A DNA stretch of 64,000 nucleotides from CALDSL01 sp039810245 (lineage in GTDB: Bacteria > Chloroflexota > Anaerolineae > Anaerolineales > Anaerolineaceae): assembly GCA_039810245.1 (NCBI GenBank), contig JBDHWQ010000001.1:310001-374000 (forward strand). The letters are read 5' to 3'. A program made the translations under genes and the position numbers. Numbering within the stretch: position 1 is the stretch's first letter; each line of letters starts with the position of its first letter. Under the pieces are notes generated by a model. The model searched no databases. It was not told the DNA's origin and worked only from the letters and a program-made list of their open reading frames with translations. Of the stretch, positions 1-12,442 are shown piece after piece.

Positions 1-2321
1 CGCACTGGCTGCGCATTGACCGGGTCGAAATGCAGCAGCCCGGCCTGGCCGGGTTTGCCCAGCAGTATCCCGGCGATGCTCTCGCGTGGGGCCGGACGGG
101 CGGCAATCACGCCCATGCCATAGCGCCCCTGCAGCGGAAATTCTTTCGTAGAGATGCGCCAGCCGGCGCCATTCGAGGCGACCAGCAGCACATCCCTTTC
201 CGCCTGGTACCGGGTAAAGCCCACAACCTGGTCACCGGCACCCAGCTTCATGCCATTCACACCGGCGGCCACCAGGCCCATCGCGCGAACTTCGCTCTCC
301 GCGAAACGAATAGCCATGCCGTGCGCGGAAACCATCAGCAGTTCGTCACTGCCGCCGGTCAGCACCGTGCCGATCAGCCAGTCGCCGGGGTTGACCCTGG
401 CCAGGGCAAAGCGCTGCGAAGAAGGCCCGGGTAGTTCCGCAACCGAAGACTTTTTCACCAGCCCCTGAGCGCTGGCCGTCATCACAAAACGGTCGGCGTG
501 CGGATCACCATTGCGCGGCGGCACGGTAAACAACCCAGCCAGCATTTCGCCGTCCGGCAGCGCGCTAACGCGGTGCAATGGCACACCCTCTTCCAGGCGG
601 CTTACCTCAGGTATGGCGTGCACCGCCACTGCTACCGCCTGCCCCTGTGGCGAAACCATATACAGGGTGTGGTGCGTATTGGTGCGCACCATCCAGCGCG
701 GCGCGTAGCGCCCGTCCATCTGCGGCGTTTCGCCGCCACGGATGCGGCCGATCAGCCCTTCCGCGGTGATCCCAACCCAAGCCGTCTCAGCGCTGATCAG
801 GTCGGTGGCGGTGAGCAGCATATGCGCGGTTTCGCCTTCTCGCAGCGAAACGATCTGCGTGCGGCGGCGATCACCGTATTTTTCTTTCATCTCCAGCAGC
901 TCGGCCTGCACCACTTCGCGCATCTTCTTGGGCGATTTGAGCAGTGCTTCCAGGTCTTTCATCAGCCGCACCAGCTCTTTATATTCGTCCTCGATCTTCT
1001 TGCGCTCCAGCGCGGCCAGCCGGCGCAGCGGCATCTCGAGAATTGCATTCGCCTGGACCAGCGACAGCTTGAAACGCTTCATCAGCCGCTCGCGCGCCTG
1101 GTCTACGTCCGCGGCCGCGCGGATGACTTTGATCACCTCGTCCAGGTTGGCAATGGCAATGCGCAGCCCTTCCAGCACATGCGCGCGCTGGCGAGCGCGC
1201 TCCAGATCATATTCCGCGCGTCGCCGCACCACCGTCTGGCGGTGTTCCAAATACACGCGTAGCGCCTGCTTCAGGCTCAACAGGCGCGGCTCGTTATCCA
1301 CCAGCGCCAGCAGGGTGATACCGATGGTAGTCTCCAGCGGGGTACGCTTATACAGCTTACGCAGGATATCTTCCGCCTCGATATTGGCCTTCAGTTCCAC
1401 CACAATGCGCATGCCCTGGCGGTCAGATTCATCGCGCAGGTCGGCGATACCGTCCAGGTCGCCCTCGCGCGCCAGTTCGGCGATGCGCTCGATCAGATTG
1501 GACTTGTTGGTCATATACGGCAGTTCGGTGATGATCAACCGGCTGCGTCCACGCCCGGTATCTTCCATGTGCACCCGGCCGCGTACCAGCACGCGTCCGC
1601 GCCCGCTGCCGTAGGCAGTCAGCAAATCCATTTCTTCGTTCTGCAGGATAATGCCGCCGGTAGGAAAATCGGGGCCATTGATGAAATTCATCAGGTCCGC
1701 GACGTTGATATCATCCAGCCGCTCCCACTCTCGAAGCATGTAGACCAGCGCATCCACCACTTCCGCCAGGTTATGCGGCGGGATGTTGGTGGCCATGCCC
1801 ACCGCGATGCCGGTCGAGCCATTAACCAGCAAGTTGGGCAGGGCCGCGGGCAGCACCGCCGGTTCGTTGAGCGAGCCATCGAAATTTGGCGCAAAGTCCA
1901 CCGTATCGCGGTCGATCTGCGCCAGCATATCCACCGCGTACGACTTGAGCCGCGCCTCGGTATAGCGCATCGCCGCGGGCGGGTCGCCGTCCACGCTGCC
2001 AAAGTTACCCTGGCCATCCACCAGCGGGTAGCGCATCGAGAAATCCTGCGCCTGGCGCGCCATAGCTTCATACACGGCCATATCACCGTGCGGGTGGTAC
2101 TTACCCAGCACCTCACCCACAATTCTGGCCGACTTTTTGAAATCCGAATCTGGGCGCAGCCCCATGTCATACATCGCGTACAGGATGCGCCGCTGCACGG
2201 GCTTAAGCCCATCACGCGCATCAGGCAGCGCGCGCGAGACGATCACGCTCATGGCAAAGTCCAGATAGGACTGCTGCATTTCGCGGTCAATATCAACTTT
2301 ACGAACCAGACCAACTTCCAT
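1..2321 (-). CDS. gyrA: DNA gyrase/topoisomerase IV subunit A (3' end outside window)
   Basis: Breakage-reunion subunit of a type IIA topoisomerase; with GyrB/ParE it passes DNA through a double-strand break using ATP. About 773 residues are visible from the ATG at 2321 (MEVGLVRKVDIDREM), and the frame stays open to the left edge. The winged-helix start (ALPDARDGLKPVQRRI), catalytic Tyr120 (AAMRYTEARL) and coiled-coil tower are clear. The quinolone-determining loop reads HPHGDMAVYE, so the Ser83 equivalent is Met81 and the Asp87 equivalent is Glu85. In the C-terminal pinwheel the GyrA box is not canonical: GRIRGGETPQMDGR sits where QRRGGKG is expected, near residue 525. It could therefore be a ParC-like or second GyrA paralogue. 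It lies downstream of rpoC but a terminator separates them, so it is probably transcribed on its own. Confidence 0.93.
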   Translation of the reverse strand, partial: MEVGLVRKVDIDREMQQSYLDFAMSVIVSRALPDARDGLKPVQRRILYAMYDMGLRPDSDFKKSARIVGEVLGKYHPHGDMAVYEAMARQAQDFSMRYPLVDGQGNFGSVDGDPPAAMRYTEARLKSYAVDMLAQIDRDTVDFAPNFDGSLNEPAVLPAALPNLLVNGSTGIAVGMATNIPPHNLAEVVDALVYMLREWERLDDINVADLMNFINGPDFPTGGIILQNEEMDLLTAYGSGRGRVLVRGRVHMEDTGRGRSRLIITELPYMTNKSNLIERIAELAREGDLDGIADLRDESDRQGMRIVVELKANIEAEDILRKLYKRTPLETTIGITLLALVDNEPRLLSLKQALRVYLEHRQTVVRRRAEYDLERARQRAHVLEGLRIAIANLDEVIKVIRAAADVDQARERLMKRFKLSLVQANAILEMPLRRLAALERKKIEDEYKELVRLMKDLEALLKSPKKMREVVQAELLEMKEKYGDRRRTQIVSLREGETAHMLLTATDLISAETAWVGITAEGLIGRIRGGETPQMDGRYAPRWMVRTNTHHTLYMVSPQGQAVAVAVHAIPEVSRLEEGVPLHRVSALPDGEMLAGLFTVPPRNGDPHADRFVMTASAQGLVKKSSVAELPGPSSQRFALARVNPGDWLIGTVLTGGSDELLMVSAHGMAIRFAESEVRAMGLVAAGVNGMKLGAGDQVVGFTRYQAERDVLLVASNGAGWRISTKEFPLQGRYGMGVIAARPAPRESIAGILLGKPGQAGLLHFDPVNAQPV

Positions 2322-2345
2322 GAAGGCTCTCCATTCTACAAGGAT

Positions 2346-2362
2346 CTTGTCCGCCAGACAAG
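2346..2362 (-). promoter_or_regulatory. Small inverted repeat in the gyrA leader
   Basis: CTTGTC and GACAAG arms (6 bp, 5-nt spacer) lie 25-41 nt before the gyrA start codon. It could be a short leader hairpin or an operator. No clear -35/-10 pair was identified around it. The call rests on symmetry alone. Confidence 0.25.
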
Positions 2363-2430
2363 AATTAATGTTCTACTCAACAATCTTATCATAATTCCAA
2401 ACGATTGGGTATACGTCCTCATTTTAAACG

Positions 2431-2468
2431 AAAAATCCTCCGGGAACGGCTGTTCCCGGAGGATTTTT
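2431..2468 (-). terminator. Rho-independent terminator after rpoC
   Basis: A perfect 17-bp inverted repeat with a 4-nt loop: AATCCTCCGGGAAC, loop, then its complement, flanked by A5 on the left and T5 on the right. It begins 8 bp past the rpoC stop codon and ends about 110 bp before the gyrA start, separating the two genes. The A/T tails make it usable in both directions. Confidence 0.93.
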
Positions 2469-2476
2469 GGATTCTG

Positions 2477-6712
<4,236 letters not shown>

Positions 6713-6718
6713 TAAACG

Positions 6719-6726
6719 CCTCCTCT
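6719..6726 (-). promoter_or_regulatory. Strong ribosome binding site deciding the rpoC start
   Basis: AGAGGAGG on the minus strand, 6 nt before the GTG at 6712. It favours this GTG over the upstream in-frame GTG at 6745, which would place the site inside the coding region. Confidence 0.85.
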
Positions 6727-6791
6727 TAAGAACCTGGACAAACACGTTTTAACAAGAAAAGCGCGGCAAAGTTATGTTTCTTTCGCGCTGA

Positions 6792-6853
6792 ACATGCAAA
6801 GGGTGGCAATTATGAGCTATACATGCAAACGGTGATTATACGACATTTGCATG
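6792..6853. promoter_or_regulatory. Three TTTGCATG half-sites at the rpoC promoter (candidate operator)
   Basis: CATGCAAA at 6822-6829 and TTTGCATG at 6846-6853 form a perfect 8-bp inverted repeat that brackets the rpoC -10 hexamer and reaches into the promoter spacer. A third copy, ACATGCAAA at 6792-6800, lies further down in the leader in direct orientation to the first. The arrangement is typical of a repressor or activator site, but no regulator is identified. The repeat is seen directly; its function is inferred. Confidence 0.5.
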
Positions 6854-6864
6854 AAGAATGTCAA
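6835..6864 (-). promoter_or_regulatory. Consensus sigma-70-type promoter for rpoC
   Basis: On the minus strand TTGACA (6859-6864), an 18-bp spacer and TATAAT (6835-6840) match the housekeeping consensus at all 12 positions. The expected start of transcription leaves a leader of about 115 nt before the rpoC GTG. It explains how rpoC can be expressed without an adjacent rpoB. Confidence 0.88.
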
Positions 6865-6898
6865 GTTAATTGCCAACCAATTTTGATTTTGCCCGCAG

Positions 6899-9800
6899 TT
6901 AATCTGCCGGGACATGCTGTGGCTGGAGCAGCGGGATCTCCATAAAGAAGCTGCTACCCTTGCCCAGCGTGCTTTCTACCCACACTTTGCCGCCGTGGCG
7001 CTCGGCGATGGACTTGACGATTGCCAGGCCCATGCCCGTGCCGCGCTGCTGATAGGCCTCGCGCCGCCCGCTGCGGAAGAACTTCTCAAACAGCCGTGGC
7101 AGGTCCAGCGGAGCGATGCCAATGCCTGTGTCTTGCACCACCACCAGCGCGCTGTTGGGGCGCGCCTGCAGGCGCAGGTGCACCTGCCCCCCTACCGGGG
7201 TGTACTTGATGGCGTTCTCCACCAGGTTGAACAGCGCCTGCTGCAGCAGCGATGCATCGCCTTCAACAATAATCGGCAGCGGCGGGATATCCTGAACCAG
7301 GTTGATGTTCTTCTGCGCCGCCTGTGGCTGCGCACTGGAGAGCACCGCTTCGACGATATCACGGTACGGCACCTTATCCAACTGCAGGTCGATCCCGGCC
7401 TCAATGCGGCCCAGGTCAAGCAGATTGTTCACCAGGCGGGTCATATTCTCGACCCCCAGGTTAATCTTGCGCAGGTAGCTCTTCTGTTGCTCGTTCAGCT
7501 CGCCCACCATTTGCAGCATGGTGGCGTAGCCGCGCATCAATGTCAATGGGGCGCGCAGGTCATGGCTGACAGTAGCGACAAAATCGGACTTGAGCGTGTC
7601 CAGTTCCTTATAATGGGTGATATCGCGCAAAATGCACACGCGCCCCACCGGCCGGCCTTCCGCGGTCACGGCCGACAGGCTGGTGTAATACACGCGTCCG
7701 TTCGGCAGGCTGATCTCCTGCGCCGAGGGGCGTGTGTCCAGCGGGGCAAGCAGCATTTCCTGCAGCGCCGGCACGCTGGTAATTTCCTGAACCGGTTTCC
7801 CCGGCGTGGACGAACTCACCAGCCCGGGAACCTGCAGCGCGGCAGGGTTGAGCAATAACAGGCATCCGCTTTCGTCCGTTACCAGCACCGGCTCGGGCGT
7901 CGAAGACAGCACCGCTTCCAACCGCTGCCGGCCGACCTCGGCAGTGGCATACAGGCTGGAGTTGCCCGCGGCAATCGCCGCCTGAGCGGCCAGGGTGGAG
8001 AAGAAGCGCACTTCTTCGTCGGTAAAGGCATACGCCTGATCATGCGCCACCCATAGCACGCCGTAATGACGGCTCTCGTGATACAGCGCGTGCGCCATCA
8101 ACGCCAGGGGGTTGTTCTTGCCAGGCCGGAATGCCAGCCGGCGGGTGCGCGCTGTGTTGGGGATAATCAGCGGTTCGGGGTTGCGCACCGCATCGTAGAT
8201 TTGCCGGTCGAGGAAGGCGTACGCCAGGGTGGAATCGCCCAGGCCGTAAGAAACTGTCTCGCCCGAATGCGTGTCGAGCGTCACGTCGCGGTGCAGCACA
8301 ATGCGCGCGCTGCTGGCGCCATCGCGCAGCGCCGCTTCCAGAATGGGTCGCACCGCGTCGCCCACTTCCAGTGACCCGGCCACGCCCTGGCTGACCAATA
8401 GCAGCCGGTTCAGCTCTTCCAGGCGTGCTTGCAGACTCTGGCGCATACGCTCAAACGCCGCGCCCAGCCACCCGACCTCATCTTCGCCATCCACGTTGAG
8501 CGCGTGGTCCAGCTCGCCCTGGCTGATGCGCGTGGCCTCGGTGCCCAGCGTTTGCAGCGAAGCCGTTACCCCACGTAGGCTGAGGCGCATCAGCGCGATC
8601 ACAATCAGCGAAACTGCCAGCAAGATGCCCAGCAGCGGCACGGCAATATTGAGCGCCACCTGCTGCACCTGCTGCGCCGGAACCGTTACTACCACGTTCC
8701 ATAAGCGCCCGGGAACCGGTTGGGTATACACCAGCTGGCGTGTGCCCTGCGCGGAAAGATCGTCGAAAAAGCTTTCGCCGCTGGGCACATTGCCCAGGTA
8801 GCTCTGCATCAGCATGGCCGGGTCAGGGTTGAAGAGCATCCGGTTGTTTTCGTCCAGCACCAGCCCCTCGCCCTGCAATGCAGAAATATCATTGAGCGCC
8901 TGTATGGCGGTCTGCGTGAAGGGGTTTGAGTCCAGGTCGGTGCGGCCCAGCAATACACCCAGGCTCTTCCCGCTGCTATCCTGGATCAGCGCCAGAAATG
9001 AGATTTGCGCCGTTTTTTCGCCCAGCAGCGGCGGTACCACGTAGCTCTGCACACCCACGCCCTTGAGAGCCAGGGTGATACCGGTGGTCTCTTCATCTAC
9101 CAGCTGCAGAGCGCTAAGGTTGTCCTCCGGGTAGCCGGCCACAGGCTCACCCTGCGCGTCAAACAGGTATAACTGGCGGTAGTACGGGACCCAGCGCAGC
9201 CGCTCAGCCAACGCATCGCGCAGCGCGGAGCGCGGCGTATTCACCAGGTCAGGCGTAGCCAGATTCAGGATCAGGTTTTGCCCGGATTCCATAAAATATG
9301 GCAGGCTGTCGGCCGCTACTCGCGCGGTGCTGGATAGCTGCTTGCGCATCATCTCGCGCGCGGCGCTTCCTGCCACCAGCCAGTCGGCAATGATCAGTGT
9401 GAAAATCAAGATCAGCAGCAGCGGCAGCGTGGTGTAGGCAAAGCGCGTTTGCAGGCTAGATTCTGACGGCGAAGGCATCAGGATGCCCGGGCGCTGCCAC
9501 AGCGACAGGCGCGCCAGCAGCAGGATTTCAGCGATCAACGCCGCCACCACCAGCTCCAGGCTGCGCCCCAGGATAAACGGCCAGGTTTTGGTGATGCCGT
9601 AATCCAACCGCACTGCCAGATCGCCCCGTACCTCAAAGAAGCCGGTGAGGATCACCAGCAGCGCAAACGGGATACTGGACGCGATCGCCGCGGCCAGGGG
9701 GTGACGCAGCAGGCGGTATACCGGGGTGCGGTAGCGCTGGCGCACAAAATAGGCAAACAGCAGCGCCAGGAAGCCAATTTGCAGCGGCGTGTACAGGCTG

Positions 9801-10183
9801 TGTGTCTCCGACAGCGCCAGGAAAACCCCGCTGAACACGGCGATCAATGCGCTGGAGTTAAGCCCCAGGGCTCCGGCAGCCAGCACCCAGGGCAGCGCCG
9901 CGAAAAACATCAGCGCAGGAGGGTTGGGTTCCACCGGCATGTAGGGCAGCGTGGTCTCTCCCGGCAGCCGTATGCCTACCAGCAGCGCGCCCACGGGCGC
10001 GAGTACCACCAGGCCGGCCAGCAGCGCCAGGCGTGGCAGCCGGCGCACCTGCAGCGCTTCCCAGTTGTTCCACAGCGCCAGCGCAAAACCCGCCAGCAGC
10101 GCAACCCAACCGAACCAACCCACCCAGCCATAGGGCAGATCGATATAGAAAGAGGTCGATAGCCTGCTTAGCAAATTTTGCAT
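6899..10183 (-). CDS. Membrane sensor histidine kinase (Cache-HAMP-GAF-PAS-HisKA-HATPase)
   Basis: A 1094-residue hybrid-input kinase. Order from the chosen start: several N-terminal membrane segments (about 20-270), an extracytoplasmic Cache-like domain (about 280-505), a membrane helix, HAMP (about 535-590), GAF (about 600-745), PAS (about 755-860), HisKA with the phospho-accepting His874 in VSHDLRAPLT, and an ATPase domain with NAIKY, DTGIGI and GTGMGLAI boxes. The ATG at 10183 is preferred; the longer frame begins with a TTG at 10240, and its codons 8-9 are themselves a TATAAT hexamer. No response regulator gene is adjacent, so it is an orphan kinase and its signal is unknown. It ends just upstream of the rpoC promoter. 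Confidence 0.9.
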   Translation of the reverse strand: MQNLLSRLSTSFYIDLPYGWVGWFGWVALLAGFALALWNNWEALQVRRLPRLALLAGLVVLAPVGALLVGIRLPGETTLPYMPVEPNPPALMFFAALPWVLAAGALGLNSSALIAVFSGVFLALSETHSLYTPLQIGFLALLFAYFVRQRYRTPVYRLLRHPLAAAIASSIPFALLVILTGFFEVRGDLAVRLDYGITKTWPFILGRSLELVVAALIAEILLLARLSLWQRPGILMPSPSESSLQTRFAYTTLPLLLILIFTLIIADWLVAGSAAREMMRKQLSSTARVAADSLPYFMESGQNLILNLATPDLVNTPRSALRDALAERLRWVPYYRQLYLFDAQGEPVAGYPEDNLSALQLVDEETTGITLALKGVGVQSYVVPPLLGEKTAQISFLALIQDSSGKSLGVLLGRTDLDSNPFTQTAIQALNDISALQGEGLVLDENNRMLFNPDPAMLMQSYLGNVPSGESFFDDLSAQGTRQLVYTQPVPGRLWNVVVTVPAQQVQQVALNIAVPLLGILLAVSLIVIALMRLSLRGVTASLQTLGTEATRISQGELDHALNVDGEDEVGWLGAAFERMRQSLQARLEELNRLLLVSQGVAGSLEVGDAVRPILEAALRDGASSARIVLHRDVTLDTHSGETVSYGLGDSTLAYAFLDRQIYDAVRNPEPLIIPNTARTRRLAFRPGKNNPLALMAHALYHESRHYGVLWVAHDQAYAFTDEEVRFFSTLAAQAAIAAGNSSLYATAEVGRQRLEAVLSSTPEPVLVTDESGCLLLLNPAALQVPGLVSSSTPGKPVQEITSVPALQEMLLAPLDTRPSAQEISLPNGRVYYTSLSAVTAEGRPVGRVCILRDITHYKELDTLKSDFVATVSHDLRAPLTLMRGYATMLQMVGELNEQQKSYLRKINLGVENMTRLVNNLLDLGRIEAGIDLQLDKVPYRDIVEAVLSSAQPQAAQKNINLVQDIPPLPIIVEGDASLLQQALFNLVENAIKYTPVGGQVHLRLQARPNSALVVVQDTGIGIAPLDLPRLFEKFFRSGRREAYQQRGTGMGLAIVKSIAERHGGKVWVESTLGKGSSFFMEIPLLQPQHVPAD

Positions 10184-10213
10184 TCCTGCTTCCAGAGCTC
10201 CGAATCTACCTGC

Positions 10214-10219
10214 ATTATA
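10214..10219 (-). promoter_or_regulatory. -10 element for the sensor kinase
   Basis: TATAAT on the minus strand, about 31 nt before the ATG at 10183. The best -35 candidates (TTGATT at 15 bp or TTTTGA at 17 bp) are weak. Its position inside the longer reading frame argues against the upstream TTG start. Confidence 0.5.
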
Positions 10220-10300
10220 GCATTGCGACATGTAAATCAAAACGATGCAGGATGCAGACCACCACGCCTAACAATTCTAATAGGCGCGCTTCACCATCGA

Positions 10301-11629
10301 TCAACCCAGCTCCGCCGCGCGGTTGAACTGCTTCCAGGCCATGGCATACGGCAGCCGCAGGCGGCGCGAAACACGCAAGTCACGGATGCGCGCGCGCCAG
10401 CCGGTCTCGGCCACGACCGCTTCCTCAAAACACGCGCGAGAGAAGGCCAGGCGCTCTTCTGCGCTCGCCCCGGAGCACTCTGCTGCACGCGCCAAAAAAT
10501 CGCGCTCCAGCGCTTCGCGCTCAGCGGCAAAGGCTGCCAGCCGCGGTTCGAAGTCGCGCAGCACCTCGCGGTGCAGCAGCTCGTGCTGCCACCACAGGCT
10601 GCCCCTGGTATACACCGCTGCCGGCTTTGGGCCGGTATCCGGAAGACCGGCGTCCATCCACACCGGCTTGAAAATGCTGGTGCAGGGCGCGGCGCTGCCG
10701 GTCAGCCAGTGCGTATGCTGGCCTTGCGCCAGGTGCGCAACCATCGAGCCGGCCGTCTGGCTGTGGCGCACCGGGCCAAACCCGGCGTGCATACATACAT
10801 CCGCGCCGGTGATGCCGCGGTCGGGCTGGTAAGTGCCATCTGGGCCGGGCAGGTGCGCGCGCAGCGCCATCATTGCATCCGCGGTGGTCACGCGGCCTTT
10901 GCGCGCAGCCAGGGCGTTGGTAGTGGCGCACTGGCGCTTGACCGCGTCGGCCAGCCGCGTGTAGAGCGGATCACTGTAGCAGCGTGCAAAGTCAAAATCT
11001 TCGCTGCCACGACACCACTTGCGCTGCACGGCGTAATCCACCAGGCCCGCGGATGCCAGATCCCAGGTGCTGCCGATGGTCAGCCCGTTGGAGATCGTGC
11101 GCACATCTTTCACCTTCTCGGCCGCCCACTGTTTCCCGGCGGTCTCCAGCACCCACGCCTCACGCGGGTCGGCGATTAGAAAGCTGTTGTGGTAGAAAAA
11201 CGGGCTGGTGAGGCCGCAGTTGCCGCCCTGGCCCCACTGCTCCAGCAGCGTGGTGATGACTTCCAGTGCTTCGCGCGCGGTAGCTCCGCGCTCCAGCCCC
11301 AGGCGCAGGTAATCCATGCCGATCAAGCCGGGTTTTTTGTCGTACCCGGCGCGGGTGAAGACTGCCTCGTTGCCGATCACGACACCATGCTCGTTCGCGC
11401 CCATCTCCGCGCCCCAGATCCAGAACGGCTTAGACAGCAGTACCGCCGCGGTGTGCTCCACCTGCGGGATTTCAATGTAGGTGCACTTGAGGGCGCTGCC
11501 GGGTTGGTGATCCTGCGCCGAAACCAGCACCAGTTCTTGCGCCTCATTGGGTTCGCGGTCGGAGTTCTTAGCAAAAATCACCGACCCATCCGCGGTCACG
11601 TTACCCAGCGCCACCATCGTGTCACACAT
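10301..11629 (-). CDS. C69-family peptidase (secernin/dipeptidase-like)
   Basis: A 442-residue Ntn-hydrolase-fold protein. The N-terminus MCDTMVALGNVTADGSVIF carries Cys2, the expected catalytic nucleophile once Met is removed, followed by the conserved NSDREPNEAQ segment; this is the layout of secernins and C69 dipeptidases. No signal peptide is seen, so it is probably cytoplasmic. AGGAGA lies 6 nt before the ATG. It starts 42 bp after the cytidylate kinase stop and is the last gene of the long minus-strand run. The natural substrate cannot be told from sequence; dipeptides are usual for the family. Confidence 0.87.
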   Translation of the reverse strand: MCDTMVALGNVTADGSVIFAKNSDREPNEAQELVLVSAQDHQPGSALKCTYIEIPQVEHTAAVLLSKPFWIWGAEMGANEHGVVIGNEAVFTRAGYDKKPGLIGMDYLRLGLERGATAREALEVITTLLEQWGQGGNCGLTSPFFYHNSFLIADPREAWVLETAGKQWAAEKVKDVRTISNGLTIGSTWDLASAGLVDYAVQRKWCRGSEDFDFARCYSDPLYTRLADAVKRQCATTNALAARKGRVTTADAMMALRAHLPGPDGTYQPDRGITGADVCMHAGFGPVRHSQTAGSMVAHLAQGQHTHWLTGSAAPCTSIFKPVWMDAGLPDTGPKPAAVYTRGSLWWQHELLHREVLRDFEPRLAAFAAEREALERDFLARAAECSGASAEERLAFSRACFEEAVVAETGWRARIRDLRVSRRLRLPYAMAWKQFNRAAELG

Positions 11630-11671
11630 GATTGTTCTCCTGTGGTTCGGTCCGGGCGGCGCGGGGTGCGG

Positions 11672-12373
11672 CTAGGCCGCGCTGACGCGCACGCCACCCG
11701 GTTGGACGAGATCGTAGACCTTCTCCAGCACCTGCTCGATGCTCCACCCATCAGTGCATAGGATCACAGCGTCATCCGCGGCCTTCAGCGGCGCTACCGC
11801 CCGGGTCGAATCAATCCGGTCGCGCTTCTTCATCGATTCAAGGATTTCTTCGTAGTGTACGCTGCCGCCGCGCTGCGCCTGTTCCTCATAACGGCGGCGG
11901 GCGCGTTCCTCAACGGATGCATCCAGGTATATCTTTAACTCGGCCTCGGGCAGCACCACCGTACCGATATCCCGCCCGACCATCACCACCCGGCCGCGCT
12001 CGCCAATACGGCGCTGCTGGCGGGTCATGGCGGTGCGCACGCCGGCATACGCCGAAACCTGTGAGACGTTTGCATCCACATCCTTCCCGCGAATCAGCCA
12101 GGTGACGTCTTCGCCATCCAGCAGCACGTCGGCACTGCGGCCATCATCTATGCTGGGTGGGCGCACATCAATGTCCACCCGCTCAGACAGCACAGTGATG
12201 CCGTGTTCGTCATCCATGCGATAATCGCCGCGCAGCGCCGCCAGCGTGACCGCGCGGTACATGATCCCGGTATCAAAATAAAGATAGTCCAGGCGCGCCG
12301 CGAGCTTCTCCCCCAGCGTTGACTTGCCGGAAGCCGCCGGGCCGTCGATGGCGATGATATTCGGAATGGGCAT
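11672..12373 (-). CDS. cmk: Cytidylate kinase
   Basis: Phosphorylates CMP and dCMP to the diphosphates with ATP, in pyrimidine nucleotide recycling. At 233 residues it has normal family length. The P-loop GPAASGKS is at residues 11-18, followed by the CMP-binding segment LYFDTGIMYRAVT and the conserved VGRDIGTVV and KIYLDASVEERARRR (lid) segments. AGGAG stands about 7 nt before the ATG. CDP/CTP supply could serve the CDP-sugar epimerase upstream in the same run, but housekeeping is the simpler reading. Confidence 0.96.
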   Translation of the reverse strand: MPIPNIIAIDGPAASGKSTLGEKLAARLDYLYFDTGIMYRAVTLAALRGDYRMDDEHGITVLSERVDIDVRPPSIDDGRSADVLLDGEDVTWLIRGKDVDANVSQVSAYAGVRTAMTRQQRRIGERGRVVMVGRDIGTVVLPEAELKIYLDASVEERARRRYEEQAQRGGSVHYEEILESMKKRDRIDSTRAVAPLKAADDAVILCTDGWSIEQVLEKVYDLVQPGGVRVSAA

Positions 12374-12442
12374 GCGCTGCTCCTCGCGGGTCGGATTTTT
12401 GCTGGCCTCTATCCTACCACAAATTTGCGCGACGCTGGAGAA

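Noticed and set aside
498..1614. Long plus-strand open frames opposite gyrA
   Set aside because: They are antisense shadows of a gene with intact gyrase motifs; no ribosome sites and atypical protein composition.
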